A stretch of DNA of 64,000 nucleotides, taken from the NCBI RefSeq assembly GCF_019049325.1, contig NZ_JAGMUO010000051.1, positions 65,257 to 129,256 of the forward strand, read 5' to 3'. The DNA comes from Streptomyces sp. AC512_CC834. GTDB taxonomy: Bacteria; Actinomycetota; Actinomycetes; Streptomycetales; Streptomycetaceae. Below, one piece after another: positions 24,944 through 32,278 of this stretch. The translations under genes and the position numbers were made by a program. The notes under the pieces were generated by a model. It had not been told where the DNA came from. It worked only from the letters and a program-made list of their open reading frames with translations, and made no database searches. Positions within the stretch are counted from its first letter, which is position 1. The number at the start of each line of letters is the position of its first letter.

Positions 24944-25053
24944 TGCGGGAGAGTAGCGCCTCCGGCCTGTTACGCGTGTCGGGGGACAGCGGTGTCCGCG
25001 AGGGCAGCTCTCCCGCGACCGCGACGCGCTCGAACTCCCTGTCCCGGCGGTCG

Positions 25054-25821
25054 TCATTCACACGGCGACTGTGTCGCCTCCCCATCGGTCGGCAGGCTCC
25101 ACAGCAGGCGCAGCAACGGCTCGAAGGAGTCCACGACCGCGTCCGCCCCGGCCTCCCGCAGGAGCTTGCTCTTGCGTTCGTTGCGGGCGTAGCCGAGAAA
25201 CGGCACCCGGGCGCGCCTGGCGGCCTCGCAGTCGGAGGAGGAGTCGCCGATGAACAGCGAGGCCGTCGGTTCGGCGCCCATCGCGCTGAGTGCGCGGACC
25301 AGGGTGTGCGGGTCCGGCTTGAGCAGCCGCAGCTCCTGGGTGCGGCCGTAGATGTGCGGGGTGAAGCACGGCAGCAGGCCCCGGCCGGCCAGGTAGGCGC
25401 GCACGACGCGCGGAGAGTTGTTGGTGGCGACGGCCAGCCGGACCCCGACCGCCGTCCAGGTGCGGATCAGCGGGTCGGCGTACGCGGTGGGCATGGCGGA
25501 GGCGGCGGCCCGCAGTTCCTCCTGGGTGAGGCGTTCCTCCAACTCCTCGACCAGGTCGCTGCGCGGATGGCGGCGGTCGACCGCGCGCAGCACCGCGTGG
25601 GGGTCGGGCGACTCGCGTTCGGTCTCGGTGAGCAGGCCGCGCAGTCCTCGGCTGCCGAGCCAGTCGACCAGGTCCGCCGCGACTCCTTCCGCCGTGTGTC
25701 CGGCGAACAGACGGCAGATCGGCCCGTCGAAGTCCCACAGCACGAAGCGGGCGTCGCTCACCAGCCGCCCGAGTTGTTCGGTGTCCGCCACCGTTCCGGT
25801 CCGCGTCGCTTCAGAAGTCAC
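25054..25821 (-). CDS. devB: DevB, HAD-family phosphatase of the devAB operon
   Basis: A 255-aa HAD hydrolase. Motif I is LWDFDGPI (Asp30 nucleophile, Asp32 acid), motif II ATNNS, the motif III Lys in LKPDP, and motif IV IGDSSSDCEAA. In S. coelicolor, devB is co-transcribed with devA and needed for aerial mycelium on some media. The GTG at 25821 shares its first base with the devA stop (TAGTG), so translation is coupled. The substrate is unknown; a phosphorylated metabolite sensed by DevA is an attractive inference. Confidence 0.9.
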   Translation of the reverse strand: MTSEATRTGTVADTEQLGRLVSDARFVLWDFDGPICRLFAGHTAEGVAADLVDWLGSRGLRGLLTETERESPDPHAVLRAVDRRHPRSDLVEELEERLTQEELRAAASAMPTAYADPLIRTWTAVGVRLAVATNNSPRVVRAYLAGRGLLPCFTPHIYGRTQELRLLKPDPHTLVRALSAMGAEPTASLFIGDSSSDCEAARRARVPFLGYARNERKSKLLREAGADAVVDSFEPLLRLLWSLPTDGEATQSPCE

Positions 25822-26690
25822 TAGGAGAGTGTCATGTCCGTGGTGATGGTTTCCCAGAGGGCGTCGAACCACTTCTGCGATTCCTCCACGAACACCGCGT
25901 CGCGGTGACCCGTCCGCTTCAGGAAGGAGAACAGCAGCGACTGGGAGCCGAGCGCGTCGTACATCTCCAGCGTGCGGCTCTCGTACTCCTCCTCGCGCCG
26001 GGTCGGGATGTAGTAGCCGAGGAGGGCCTCCTCGCCGCCCAGCAGGTAGAGCTTCATCGGCGGGGTGAACGGCAGGGCGCGGAAGGCGATGCGCACGTCG
26101 ACGCGGTGGGTGGAGCGCACGGCGTGCAGGTTGTGCTGGAGGACTCGGGCCTGGGCGTTGCGCATCTGGAGCCAGCGCTGGTGGACCGGGTCGTCCTCCT
26201 CGTCCTCGACCAGGACGGGGAAGGCGAGTTCGATGTCGCGCGAGGGCATCAGGACGCGGAAGTCGATCGCCTCCGGGTGGATGCGGCCCTCGTGGATCAG
26301 GCGGAGCGGCTCGCTGAGGGCCAGCATCAGCGTCTCCGAGGTGTGGCACACGACGTCGACCCGCACGCGCGGGGCCGAGAACGCCTCCGCCAGCCGCGGC
26401 CCGAGCGACACCATCGTCGGCTGCGGCTCGCCCCGGGGCGTGGCGGGCTCGGCGATGCGGGGCGGGCTGCCCTTGCTGACGTTGGTGAGCAGGCCGTCCT
26501 CCTGGAGCGCGCGCAGGGCCTGGCGGACCGCGCCGCGCTCCACGCCGAACTCGTCGGCCAGCTCGGCCTGGGTGGGCAGGCGGTCGCCCGCCTTGAGGTC
26601 TCCCCCGCGGATCCGCTCCCGCAGGATGTCGGCGATCTCCTGGGACGAGAGCCTTCTGCTGCCGTTCACGGACACGTTCTCCTGAGTCAC
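25821..26690 (-). CDS. devA: DevA, GntR-family developmental regulator
   Basis: A 289-aa regulator with an N-terminal GntR winged helix (about 14-78; RLPTQAELADEFGVERGAVR) and a C-terminal effector domain (about 95-285) of the DevA subfamily. In S. coelicolor, DevA is required for normal aerial growth and sporulation and represses its own promoter. The GTG at 26690 (MTQENVSVNG) is favoured over a TTG two codons upstream. A TAGCGT box 6 nt upstream of that GTG makes a leaderless transcript likely. The paralogue devE lies just beyond a small divergent gene. Confidence 0.92.
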   Translation of the reverse strand: MTQENVSVNGSRRLSSQEIADILRERIRGGDLKAGDRLPTQAELADEFGVERGAVRQALRALQEDGLLTNVSKGSPPRIAEPATPRGEPQPTMVSLGPRLAEAFSAPRVRVDVVCHTSETLMLALSEPLRLIHEGRIHPEAIDFRVLMPSRDIELAFPVLVEDEEDDPVHQRWLQMRNAQARVLQHNLHAVRSTHRVDVRIAFRALPFTPPMKLYLLGGEEALLGYYIPTRREEEYESRTLEMYDALGSQSLLFSFLKRTGHRDAVFVEESQKWFDALWETITTDMTLS

Positions 26691-26696
26691 GACCAA

Positions 26697-26792
26697 ACGC
26701 TACAACTTCGACCTACCTATAGGGAGTTGTTTGAAACTTGTTTATAGGTAGTAGCCAAGTGGGGACAACATAGGCAGAGTTGGTAACCAACT
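26697..26792. promoter_or_regulatory. devA / small-gene divergent control region
   Basis: Three elements are visible. (1) A devA promoter on the minus strand, with -10 TAGCGT (26697-26702) and the upstream block AACTCCC (26722-26728). (2) A 9-bp inverted repeat, CTACCTATA 26713-26721 and TATAGGTAG 26743-26751. (3) The palindrome AGTTGGT-A-ACCAACT at 26778-26792, which contains the GntR-type core TGGT-ACCA and follows a TAGGCA -10-like box of the small gene. Any of these could be the DevA operator; the third recurs at devE. Confidence 0.7.
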
Positions 26793-26845
26793 TAGCCCAG
26801 TTGGTGGAAGTTTACCTTCCCGAACGCCCGAAGGGGGGAAAGACC

Positions 26846-27034
26846 ATGCCCGTCCTCGCCCTGGTCTCCACGGTCTTCGTCATCGCCTTCGAGCAGATCG
26901 TCCAGTGGAAGTACGGTGCCACCGGCATCGTCGGTCTGCTCCTGCTCACCATAGGCATCAAGGCCAAGAGCCCGTCCGTCAGCTCCGCCGGAGCGGTACT
27001 GCTGGCCCTCCTGGTCGCGGGTCCCGCGCTGTGA
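26846..27034 (+). CDS. Small membrane protein paired with devA
   Basis: A 62-residue protein with two predicted membrane helices (about 2-18 and 27-60) around the polar signature FEQIVQWKYG and a Lys-rich turn IGIKAKS. The ATG at 26846 has a strong AAGGGGGGAAAG site. It is divergent from devA and paralogous to the protein at 28124, which is divergent from devE. Function unknown; the one-to-one pairing with DevA-type regulators suggests co-regulation or partnership. Confidence 0.85.
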   Translation: MPVLALVSTVFVIAFEQIVQWKYGATGIVGLLLLTIGIKAKSPSVSSAGAVLLALLVAGPAL

Positions 27035-27058
27035 CCGGGGCCGGTCGGCTCGTGGGCA

Positions 27059-27964
27059 TCAGCTCGTGAGCACCAGCTCCGAGCTGATCGTCCCCCACAG
27101 CGCGTCGAACCACAGCCGGGACTGCTTCACGAACACGCCGTCGCGCAGGTCACCGCCCTGATCGAAGGCGAACAGCGTCGAGCGGATGCCCTCCGCGTCG
27201 TACATCTCCAACGGCTCGTGGTCGATCTCCTGCTCACGCCGGCTGAGGGTGTAGTACGCGAAGAGCGCCTCCGAGCCGTTGAGCACGTACAGCTTCACCG
27301 GCGGCGTGAAGGGCAGCGCGCGGAAGGAGACGCGCACGTCGATGCCGTGCGTGGCGCGCAGGCTCAGCAGGTTGTGCCGGAGCACCTGACCCTGGGCGTT
27401 GCGCATCGCCAGCCACCGCTCGTGCACCGGGCCGCCGGCCGCACCGCCCGCCACCGCCACCGGAAAGGCGAGGTCGATGTCGCGGCTGGGCAGCAGGACA
27501 CGGACGTCGATCTTGGCCGGTTTCAGTCGCCCCGCGTGGATCTGGCGCAGTGGTTCGCCGATGGCGAGGGTGAGCGAGACGGCGGTCAGGCACAGCGCGT
27601 CGATCTCGACGTGCTCGGCGGCGAACGCCTCGGCGATCCGGGGCGCGAGGGTGACAGTGGTGGGCATCGGCTGCGCCCCGGGCCCGGCCGGGGGACCGTG
27701 GAGGTCGGGCGCGACGGTCGCGGGGCTCCCCTTGGACACGTTGGTGAGCAGACGTTCCGACTGGAGAATGCGCAGGGCCAGGCGGACGGCGCCGCGCTCC
27801 ACGCCGAACTCGTCGGCCAACTGGGCCTGGGTGGGCATGCGCTGGCCCGGCCGCAGCCGACCGGACCTGATCCGGGCGCGCAGCTCGTCGGCCACCTCTC
27901 GATGTGTTGTCTGTGGCCGCTGCGGTCTCTTCCGCCCGTTGACGGCGGTATGTTCCGGCTCCAC
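27059..27964 (-). CDS. devE: DevE, DevA-paralogous GntR regulator
   Basis: A 301-aa GntR regulator co-linear with DevA: winged helix at about 20-85 (RMPTQAQLADEFGVERGAVR), effector domain at about 105-295 with the shared motifs VRVLLPSRDIDLAFPV, VSFRALPFTPPVKLYVL and LWFDALWGTI. S. coelicolor has the same adjacent paralogue. The GTG at 27964 lies 6 nt after a TAGTGT box, mirroring devA, so it is probably leaderless. It differs from devA in having a longer Pro/Gly-rich linker. Confidence 0.9.
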   Translation of the reverse strand: MEPEHTAVNGRKRPQRPQTTHREVADELRARIRSGRLRPGQRMPTQAQLADEFGVERGAVRLALRILQSERLLTNVSKGSPATVAPDLHGPPAGPGAQPMPTTVTLAPRIAEAFAAEHVEIDALCLTAVSLTLAIGEPLRQIHAGRLKPAKIDVRVLLPSRDIDLAFPVAVAGGAAGGPVHERWLAMRNAQGQVLRHNLLSLRATHGIDVRVSFRALPFTPPVKLYVLNGSEALFAYYTLSRREQEIDHEPLEMYDAEGIRSTLFAFDQGGDLRDGVFVKQSRLWFDALWGTISSELVLTS

Positions 27965-27970
27965 GACCAA

Positions 27971-28067
27971 ACACTACAACTTCTCGCCATCTTTCGGGAG
28001 TTCGCGAGAAGGTGGTTATGAGACGCTCCCAAGCGGAGATAAGTACAGTGAAGTTGGCAGCCAACTT
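27971..28067. promoter_or_regulatory. devE / small-gene divergent control region
   Basis: The layout is the same as at devA. A minus-strand -10 TAGTGT (27971-27976) lies 6 nt before the devE GTG, and the block AACTCCC (27996-28002) has identical spacing. An inverted repeat, TTCTCGC 27981-27987 and GCGAGAA 28004-28010, overlaps the promoter. The palindrome AAGTTGGC-A-GCCAACTT (28051-28067) lies just after a TACAGT -10-like box for the small gene. Confidence 0.7.
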
Positions 28068-28123
28068 GAGCAACGTGGTCGAGTCTTTCGGGGGTTGGCC
28101 ACCACGGTGACAGGGGGTCCACC

Positions 28124-28309
28124 ATGCCGCTCATCGCCATCGCCGTCGCGGCTCTGGCCATCGGGTTCGAGCAACTCGTGCAATGGAAGTACGGGCCGAT
28201 GGGCATCATCGCGTTCGTCGCGTTGTCCATCGGGATCAAGGCGAAGAACTCCATGATCGGCGGTGTGGGTGCGGTGATCCTCGTGATGCTGCTCGCCCAG
28301 TCCGGCTGA
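28124..28309 (+). CDS. Small membrane protein paired with devE
   Basis: A 61-residue two-helix protein, a clear paralogue of the one at 26846: FEQLVQWKYGPMGII and LSIGIKAKNS align with FEQIVQWKYGATGIV and LTIGIKAKSP. The ATG at 28124 follows GGGGG. It is divergent from devE across about 160 bp. Function unknown. The 171 bp after it hold only a low-complexity CAACCACAACCACAAC tract. Confidence 0.85.
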   Translation: MPLIAIAVAALAIGFEQLVQWKYGPMGIIAFVALSIGIKAKNSMIGGVGAVILVMLLAQSG

Positions 28310-28480
28310 ACCGACGTACTGCCGGCCGGGCCCCCTTCCGGAGGGGAGCCGGGAGCCCGACCGTCAGTCAGCACCACGCACAACAACCACAACCACAACT
28401 GAAGAGCACGTTGAAGTGCACGCGCTACGGATGCGCAGTCAACCCGTCACCGGCCGAAGGGAGCCAGGGAGCCACCCACC

Positions 28481-29737
28481 TCAGAACATGTCCGGGCACC
28501 AAGGCCGCCTGGACGTACGCAGCAGGGCGTCGGCCACACGGGCGGCGCCCGCTCGTTCTTCCCGCACCCGGCCGAGCGCCGCCAGCCGCACCGCCGACTC
28601 GTCACCCAGCCACAGCGCCGCCAGCTCGCCCACGTCGAGCACGAGATGGGCGCTCTCGGTGCTCGGCACGCAGGACGCCCCGTCCGCGCCCGCCTCCAGC
28701 CGCCACCGCCCGCCGGTGAGCCCTCCCCGGTCCACGACCTCCAGCACCACCGACCCCCGGCCCTCGTACGTCCGCGCCTCCAGCGCCGCCGCGACGTCCA
28801 GGATCCGCACCCACAGCCAGTCCGCCTGCGTGGTGATCCTGGCCGCGCGCGGGTCGGGCAGGAGCTGCGGGAGCAGGTCGTCGGGGGCCCGCCAGCCGCT
28901 CTTGACGGTCGTGATCCAGTCGATCGAGCACAGGTAGTGCCACAGTGCGCGTTCGGCGCCCGGTGTCACGGCGATCAGCCAGTCGACCGTCGCCGTGTTC
29001 AGCGGCTGCTTGGCGTCGCCCCAGTGGTCGTCGCTCCGGTACGCGGCCATACCCTCGACCTCGCCGTCCGCAGTGCGGTACACGGCGTAGTAGGGCTCGG
29101 CCCAGGGGGTGTCGTTCATCTGCACGACCCCGGTCCGGGCCTGCCACCACAGCTCGGACCGGCTGACCGCGCCCGGCTGGGCCCGGCGCAGCCGCTCGTG
29201 CAGCTCGGGCCCGAGCTTGCGGACCTCCTCACCCTCCACCAGGTCGATCCGGCCGCCGTCCTCCGGGGCCGCCCAGCGCGGGTCGAGACCGGCGCGGGGC
29301 ACGTCGACGGTCCACTCGGTCATGGTGGTGGCGGGGCCGAAGCCGTACCGGCCGTAGATCGGGTACTCGGCCGCGATCAGCGTCGCGACGACGTCCCCGC
29401 GGTCCTTCGCCGCGGCCAGGTCCTGCGCCATCATCCGGGTGAGCAGGCCGCGGCGGCGGTGGGTCGAGGTGACGGTGACGTTGGAGATCGCGTCGGCCCG
29501 CACTGGGGCGCCGCCGACCGCGGTGACCTCCTGGTCGAAGGACCGGAAGGTCGCCACGCAGCGCTCCCCGTCGAAGGCGCCCAGCGACCGGCCGGGCACG
29601 AACTGCCGCCGATGCCCCTCCAACTGCTCGGCGGTCACGGCGGGCGACTGAAGGAACCCCGTCTTCATGGCGCGGTTCCAGTCGGGGAACTCGGCCTCGG
29701 TCATGGGGCGTACGTCGATCTCGGTGCGGCGGCTCAT
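28481..29737 (-). CDS. Eis-like GNAT N-acetyltransferase
   Basis: A 418-aa protein with the Eis three-part architecture: GNAT domain (about 5-150), second degenerate GNAT-like domain, and C-terminal sterol-carrier-like domain (about 310-418, starting near VLDVAAALEART). The acetyl-CoA pyrophosphate loop appears as VTSTHRRRGLLTRMM. The C-terminal WCPDMF ends in the Phe carboxylate typical of Eis, which serves as a catalytic group in the mycobacterial enzyme. Substrates could be amines or aminoglycosides; not predictable. The ATG at 29737 begins MSRRTEIDVRPMTE; the longer upstream frame is antisense to the asparaginase gene. Confidence 0.92.
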   Translation of the reverse strand: MSRRTEIDVRPMTEAEFPDWNRAMKTGFLQSPAVTAEQLEGHRRQFVPGRSLGAFDGERCVATFRSFDQEVTAVGGAPVRADAISNVTVTSTHRRRGLLTRMMAQDLAAAKDRGDVVATLIAAEYPIYGRYGFGPATTMTEWTVDVPRAGLDPRWAAPEDGGRIDLVEGEEVRKLGPELHERLRRAQPGAVSRSELWWQARTGVVQMNDTPWAEPYYAVYRTADGEVEGMAAYRSDDHWGDAKQPLNTATVDWLIAVTPGAERALWHYLCSIDWITTVKSGWRAPDDLLPQLLPDPRAARITTQADWLWVRILDVAAALEARTYEGRGSVVLEVVDRGGLTGGRWRLEAGADGASCVPSTESAHLVLDVGELAALWLGDESAVRLAALGRVREERAGAARVADALLRTSRRPWCPDMF

Positions 29738-29808
29738 GCGCTCACGGTAGGCCGACGCCCGCCCGCCGTCGCGCGGATTACCGCGGCCCGGGGTGCCCCC
29801 ACCCCCAC

Positions 29809-30921
29809 TCAGAATGCCGCCCGGATCTCCCCGACCTCTACGCCACCGCCCAGCAGCGGGGCGCGGCCGATGCGGTCGACGACCGGGCCCGCCACGTCCA
29901 GCAGGGTCAGGGCGCGGGCCAGGACCGGGCCCAGGGCGCGGGTCGCACCGTCCTCGATCTTGAAGGCGAGGGCGCGGCCGTCCGGCAGGGCCACCGCCTG
30001 GACGGCCTCGGCGCCCATCTTGGAGAGGGTGCCGGGCACCTCGCGCATCAGCCAGGTGTCGGCGCGGCGGGTACCGGCGACGTACTCGGGGTGGGCGCGC
30101 ATCGCGTCGGCGACCCGGCGCTCCGCCGAACCGGGCTCGGCGCCGACGAAGGAGCGGAAGGCACGGGCCAGCCCGACCAGGCTGATCGCCATCAGCGGCG
30201 CCCCGCACCCGTCCCTGCCCACGGCGGCGACCGGCTCGCCCGCCGCGTCCTCCACAACCCTGTGGATGGTCCGCTGGAGCGGGTGGTCCGGGTCGAGGTA
30301 CGTCTCCACCGGCCAGCCCCGCCGCGCGCAGACGGCGAGCATCGCGGTGTGCTTGCCGGAGCAGTTCATGGTGATGCGGTCGGGCACGGCGCCCGACGCC
30401 AGGTAGGTCTCCCGCTCCACGGGGTCCAGCGGCAGGTCGGGCGGGCACTGGAGCAGGGCCGGGTCCAGGCCGTACTCGTCCAGCATCTTGCGGACCAGGT
30501 CTCGGTGAAACGGTTCTCCGGAGTGGCTCGCGGCGGCCAGCGCCAGCCGCTCCCCCGCGAGGTCGAGGCCGGCGCGCAGGACGCCGGCCGCCTGCATCGG
30601 CTTGTTGGAGGAGCGCGGGAAGACCGGCGCCGTCACCTCGCCGAGCGCCAGCTCCACGGCCCCGTCCGCGCCCAGGACCACCAGAGCGCCCCGGTGCCGC
30701 CCCTCGACGAAGCCCGACCGCACGACCTCCGCGAGGACGGGCGGCACGACGGCGGCGAGGGCCGACGTGGGCGCGGACGGGGACGAGGACTGGGACGGGG
30801 ACGAGGACTGGGACGGTTGCGAGAACCGGGCCTGGGCCTGGGCCTGGTCCTGGTCCTGGTTCTGGTCCTGGGACGAAGAAGACGAAGAAGAGGACGGTTG
30901 CGACGGCTGGGGCGCGGACAT
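29809..30921 (-). CDS. Asparaginase (AsnA II / thermolabile L-asparaginase family)
   Basis: A 370-aa protein of the family typified by Rhizobium etli-type asparaginase. Conserved blocks include RSSNKPMQAAGVL, AAASHSGEPFH, NCSGKHTAML and GRDGCGAPL. It is expected to hydrolyse asparagine to aspartate and ammonia. The first 45 residues are an unusual Ser/Gln/Asp/Pro low-complexity run from hexanucleotide-like repeats (about 30768-30905). Removing it would leave a normal start near TSALAAVVPPVLAEVV. Confidence 0.88.
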   Translation of the reverse strand: MSAPQPSQPSSSSSSSSQDQNQDQDQAQAQARFSQPSQSSSPSQSSSPSAPTSALAAVVPPVLAEVVRSGFVEGRHRGALVVLGADGAVELALGEVTAPVFPRSSNKPMQAAGVLRAGLDLAGERLALAAASHSGEPFHRDLVRKMLDEYGLDPALLQCPPDLPLDPVERETYLASGAVPDRITMNCSGKHTAMLAVCARRGWPVETYLDPDHPLQRTIHRVVEDAAGEPVAAVGRDGCGAPLMAISLVGLARAFRSFVGAEPGSAERRVADAMRAHPEYVAGTRRADTWLMREVPGTLSKMGAEAVQAVALPDGRALAFKIEDGATRALGPVLARALTLLDVAGPVVDRIGRAPLLGGGVEVGEIRAAF

Positions 30922-30981
30922 CGGCGGTGGCCTTCCGAACGGGTGACCCGCCGCGGCGACGGCCCGGGATCACCGGGCCCG

Positions 30982-31007
30982 GGGGGCGGGAGCTGATGCC
31001 CGCCCCC
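30982..31007. terminator. Terminator hairpin after rsiG
   Basis: GGGGGCGGG (30982-30990) and CCCGCCCCC (30999-31007) form a 9-bp stem with an 8-nt loop, immediately 3' of the rsiG stop on the minus strand and before the asparaginase start. Confidence 0.65.
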
Positions 31008-31009
31008 GG

Positions 31010-31663
31010 TCACACGAGCAGGTCGTCGACTTGTGCTTCCCCCTCACGGTACCGGCGTGCGATCTCCGCGCTGCATCCGTCCGCCGTGCGCTGGAGCCGC
31101 TGCCTGCGCCGGGAGACCTGCTGCTCGTAGCGCACGAGCCGCCCCATCCCGGCGGTCAGTTCGACGTCGGTGCGGGCCGTCAGGTCGGACAGCTCCACCT
31201 CGCCCAGCATCTCCGCAGCCAGCCGCCGGCACTCCTCGCTCCGCGGGGTGCCCAGCGTCACATGCCGGGCGGAGGAACGCTGCCGGGCCGGTCCGTCGGC
31301 GAGGATCTCCGACAGCCGCTCGACCACGGAGCCCGTCGCCGCGGTGGTCACCACGGAGGACGAGGCCGGCCCGCGCCCCGCCAGCTCCGCGCGCAGGATG
31401 TCGATACGGCCCTGGAGCAGCCGCCGTACATAGCTGAGGTCGGCCTCTTCGCGCTGCGCGTCCCGGCGCAGGGTGCGCAGCTCCGGCAGGCTCAGCGCGC
31501 CCAGGTCCCGCTCCACGGGATCCGCCGGCAGTTCCGGACTGTCGGTGCGCTGCACGGGTGCCCGGGGTGTCTCCAGGCCCTCCAGTCCCTCCAGCCCGTC
31601 CAGGCCCCCCGGACCCGTCAACGCGGCAGTCCCGAACGACTGCCTCGTACTCGGTGTGCTCAT
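31010..31663 (-). CDS. rsiG: RsiG, c-di-GMP-dependent anti-sigma factor of WhiG
   Basis: A 217-aa cytoplasmic protein. Two copies of the signature E-x3-S-x2-R-x3-Q-x3-D are exact: E73-S77-R80-Q84-D88 and E180-S184-R187-Q191-D195. In S. venezuelae these form the antiparallel helices that clamp a c-di-GMP dimer, and the loaded protein holds sigma WhiG inactive until sporulation. N-terminal residues 1-50 are disordered, with LEG repeats. The ATG at 31663 (MSTPSTRQSF) is chosen. Automatic annotation often mislabels this gene. whiG itself is not in the window, as is usual. Confidence 0.93.
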   Translation of the reverse strand: MSTPSTRQSFGTAALTGPGGLDGLEGLEGLETPRAPVQRTDSPELPADPVERDLGALSLPELRTLRRDAQREEADLSYVRRLLQGRIDILRAELAGRGPASSSVVTTAATGSVVERLSEILADGPARQRSSARHVTLGTPRSEECRRLAAEMLGEVELSDLTARTDVELTAGMGRLVRYEQQVSRRRQRLQRTADGCSAEIARRYREGEAQVDDLLV

Positions 31664-31843
31664 GTGCCTCAACCGTCCCCTCGCCCGGCGCCTGGGGAGC
31701 AATCGTGCCACCCCCGGTGGCCGCTATGTGACCGAGTGCCCATGATCGGCCCCGATCGGCCCCAGATGGGGGGTTAGGATGCGAAAAAAACCCCGTACGG
31801 GCCCGCGTGCCCGCACCCTGGGGGCGCACGGCATCATGACGGG

Positions 31844-32269
31844 ATGCGTGCAGTGGTGCAGAGGGTGGACGGCGCGAGCGTCGTCGTGGACGGCGAGACC
31901 GTGGGCGCGATCGACGGCGAGGGCCTGTGCGTCCTGGTCGGCGTCACCCACGACGACACCAAGGAGAAGGCGGCGCAACTGGCCCGCAAGCTCTGGTCGG
32001 TGCGGATCCTGCACGACGAGAAGTCGTGCAGCGACATCGACGCCCCGCTCCTGGTGATCAGCCAGTTCACCCTTTATGGCGACGCCCGCAAGGGCCGCCG
32101 CCCCACCTGGAACGCCGCCGCGCCCGGCGACGTCGCCGAACCGCTGGTCGACGAGGTCGTCGCGCGACTGCGCTCGCTGGGCGCGACGGTGACGACGGGA
32201 CGTTTCGGCGCGCGGATGCGGGTGTCCCTGACGAACGACGGCCCGTTCACGGTCCTCGTGGAGGTCTGA
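31844..32269 (+). CDS. dtd: D-aminoacyl-tRNA deacylase
   Basis: A 141-aa proofreading enzyme that removes D-amino acids or glycine from mischarged tRNAs. The family signatures SQFTLYGDARKGRRP and NDGPFT (Gly-cisPro motif in DTD numbering) are present. Full length, beginning MRAVVQRVDGASV. It is convergent with ygfZ (9-bp gap). A short low-complexity leader of about 180 bp separates it from rsiG. Confidence 0.96.
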   Translation: MRAVVQRVDGASVVVDGETVGAIDGEGLCVLVGVTHDDTKEKAAQLARKLWSVRILHDEKSCSDIDAPLLVISQFTLYGDARKGRRPTWNAAAPGDVAEPLVDEVVARLRSLGATVTTGRFGARMRVSLTNDGPFTVLVEV

Positions 32270-32278
32270 GGCCGCCCC

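Noticed and set aside
21836..25192. Very long plus-strand open frame (over 1100 codons)
   Set aside because: It is the antisense of a TetR gene, the membrane DevA-domain gene and the kinase-like gene, with no domain signal. Long antisense frames are normal at this GC content.
28481..30973. Possible fusion of asparaginase-region sequence with the GNAT gene in one frame
   Set aside because: The upstream part of this frame is a shadow of the asparaginase gene, which is coded in another frame on the same strand; the acetyltransferase starts at 29737.
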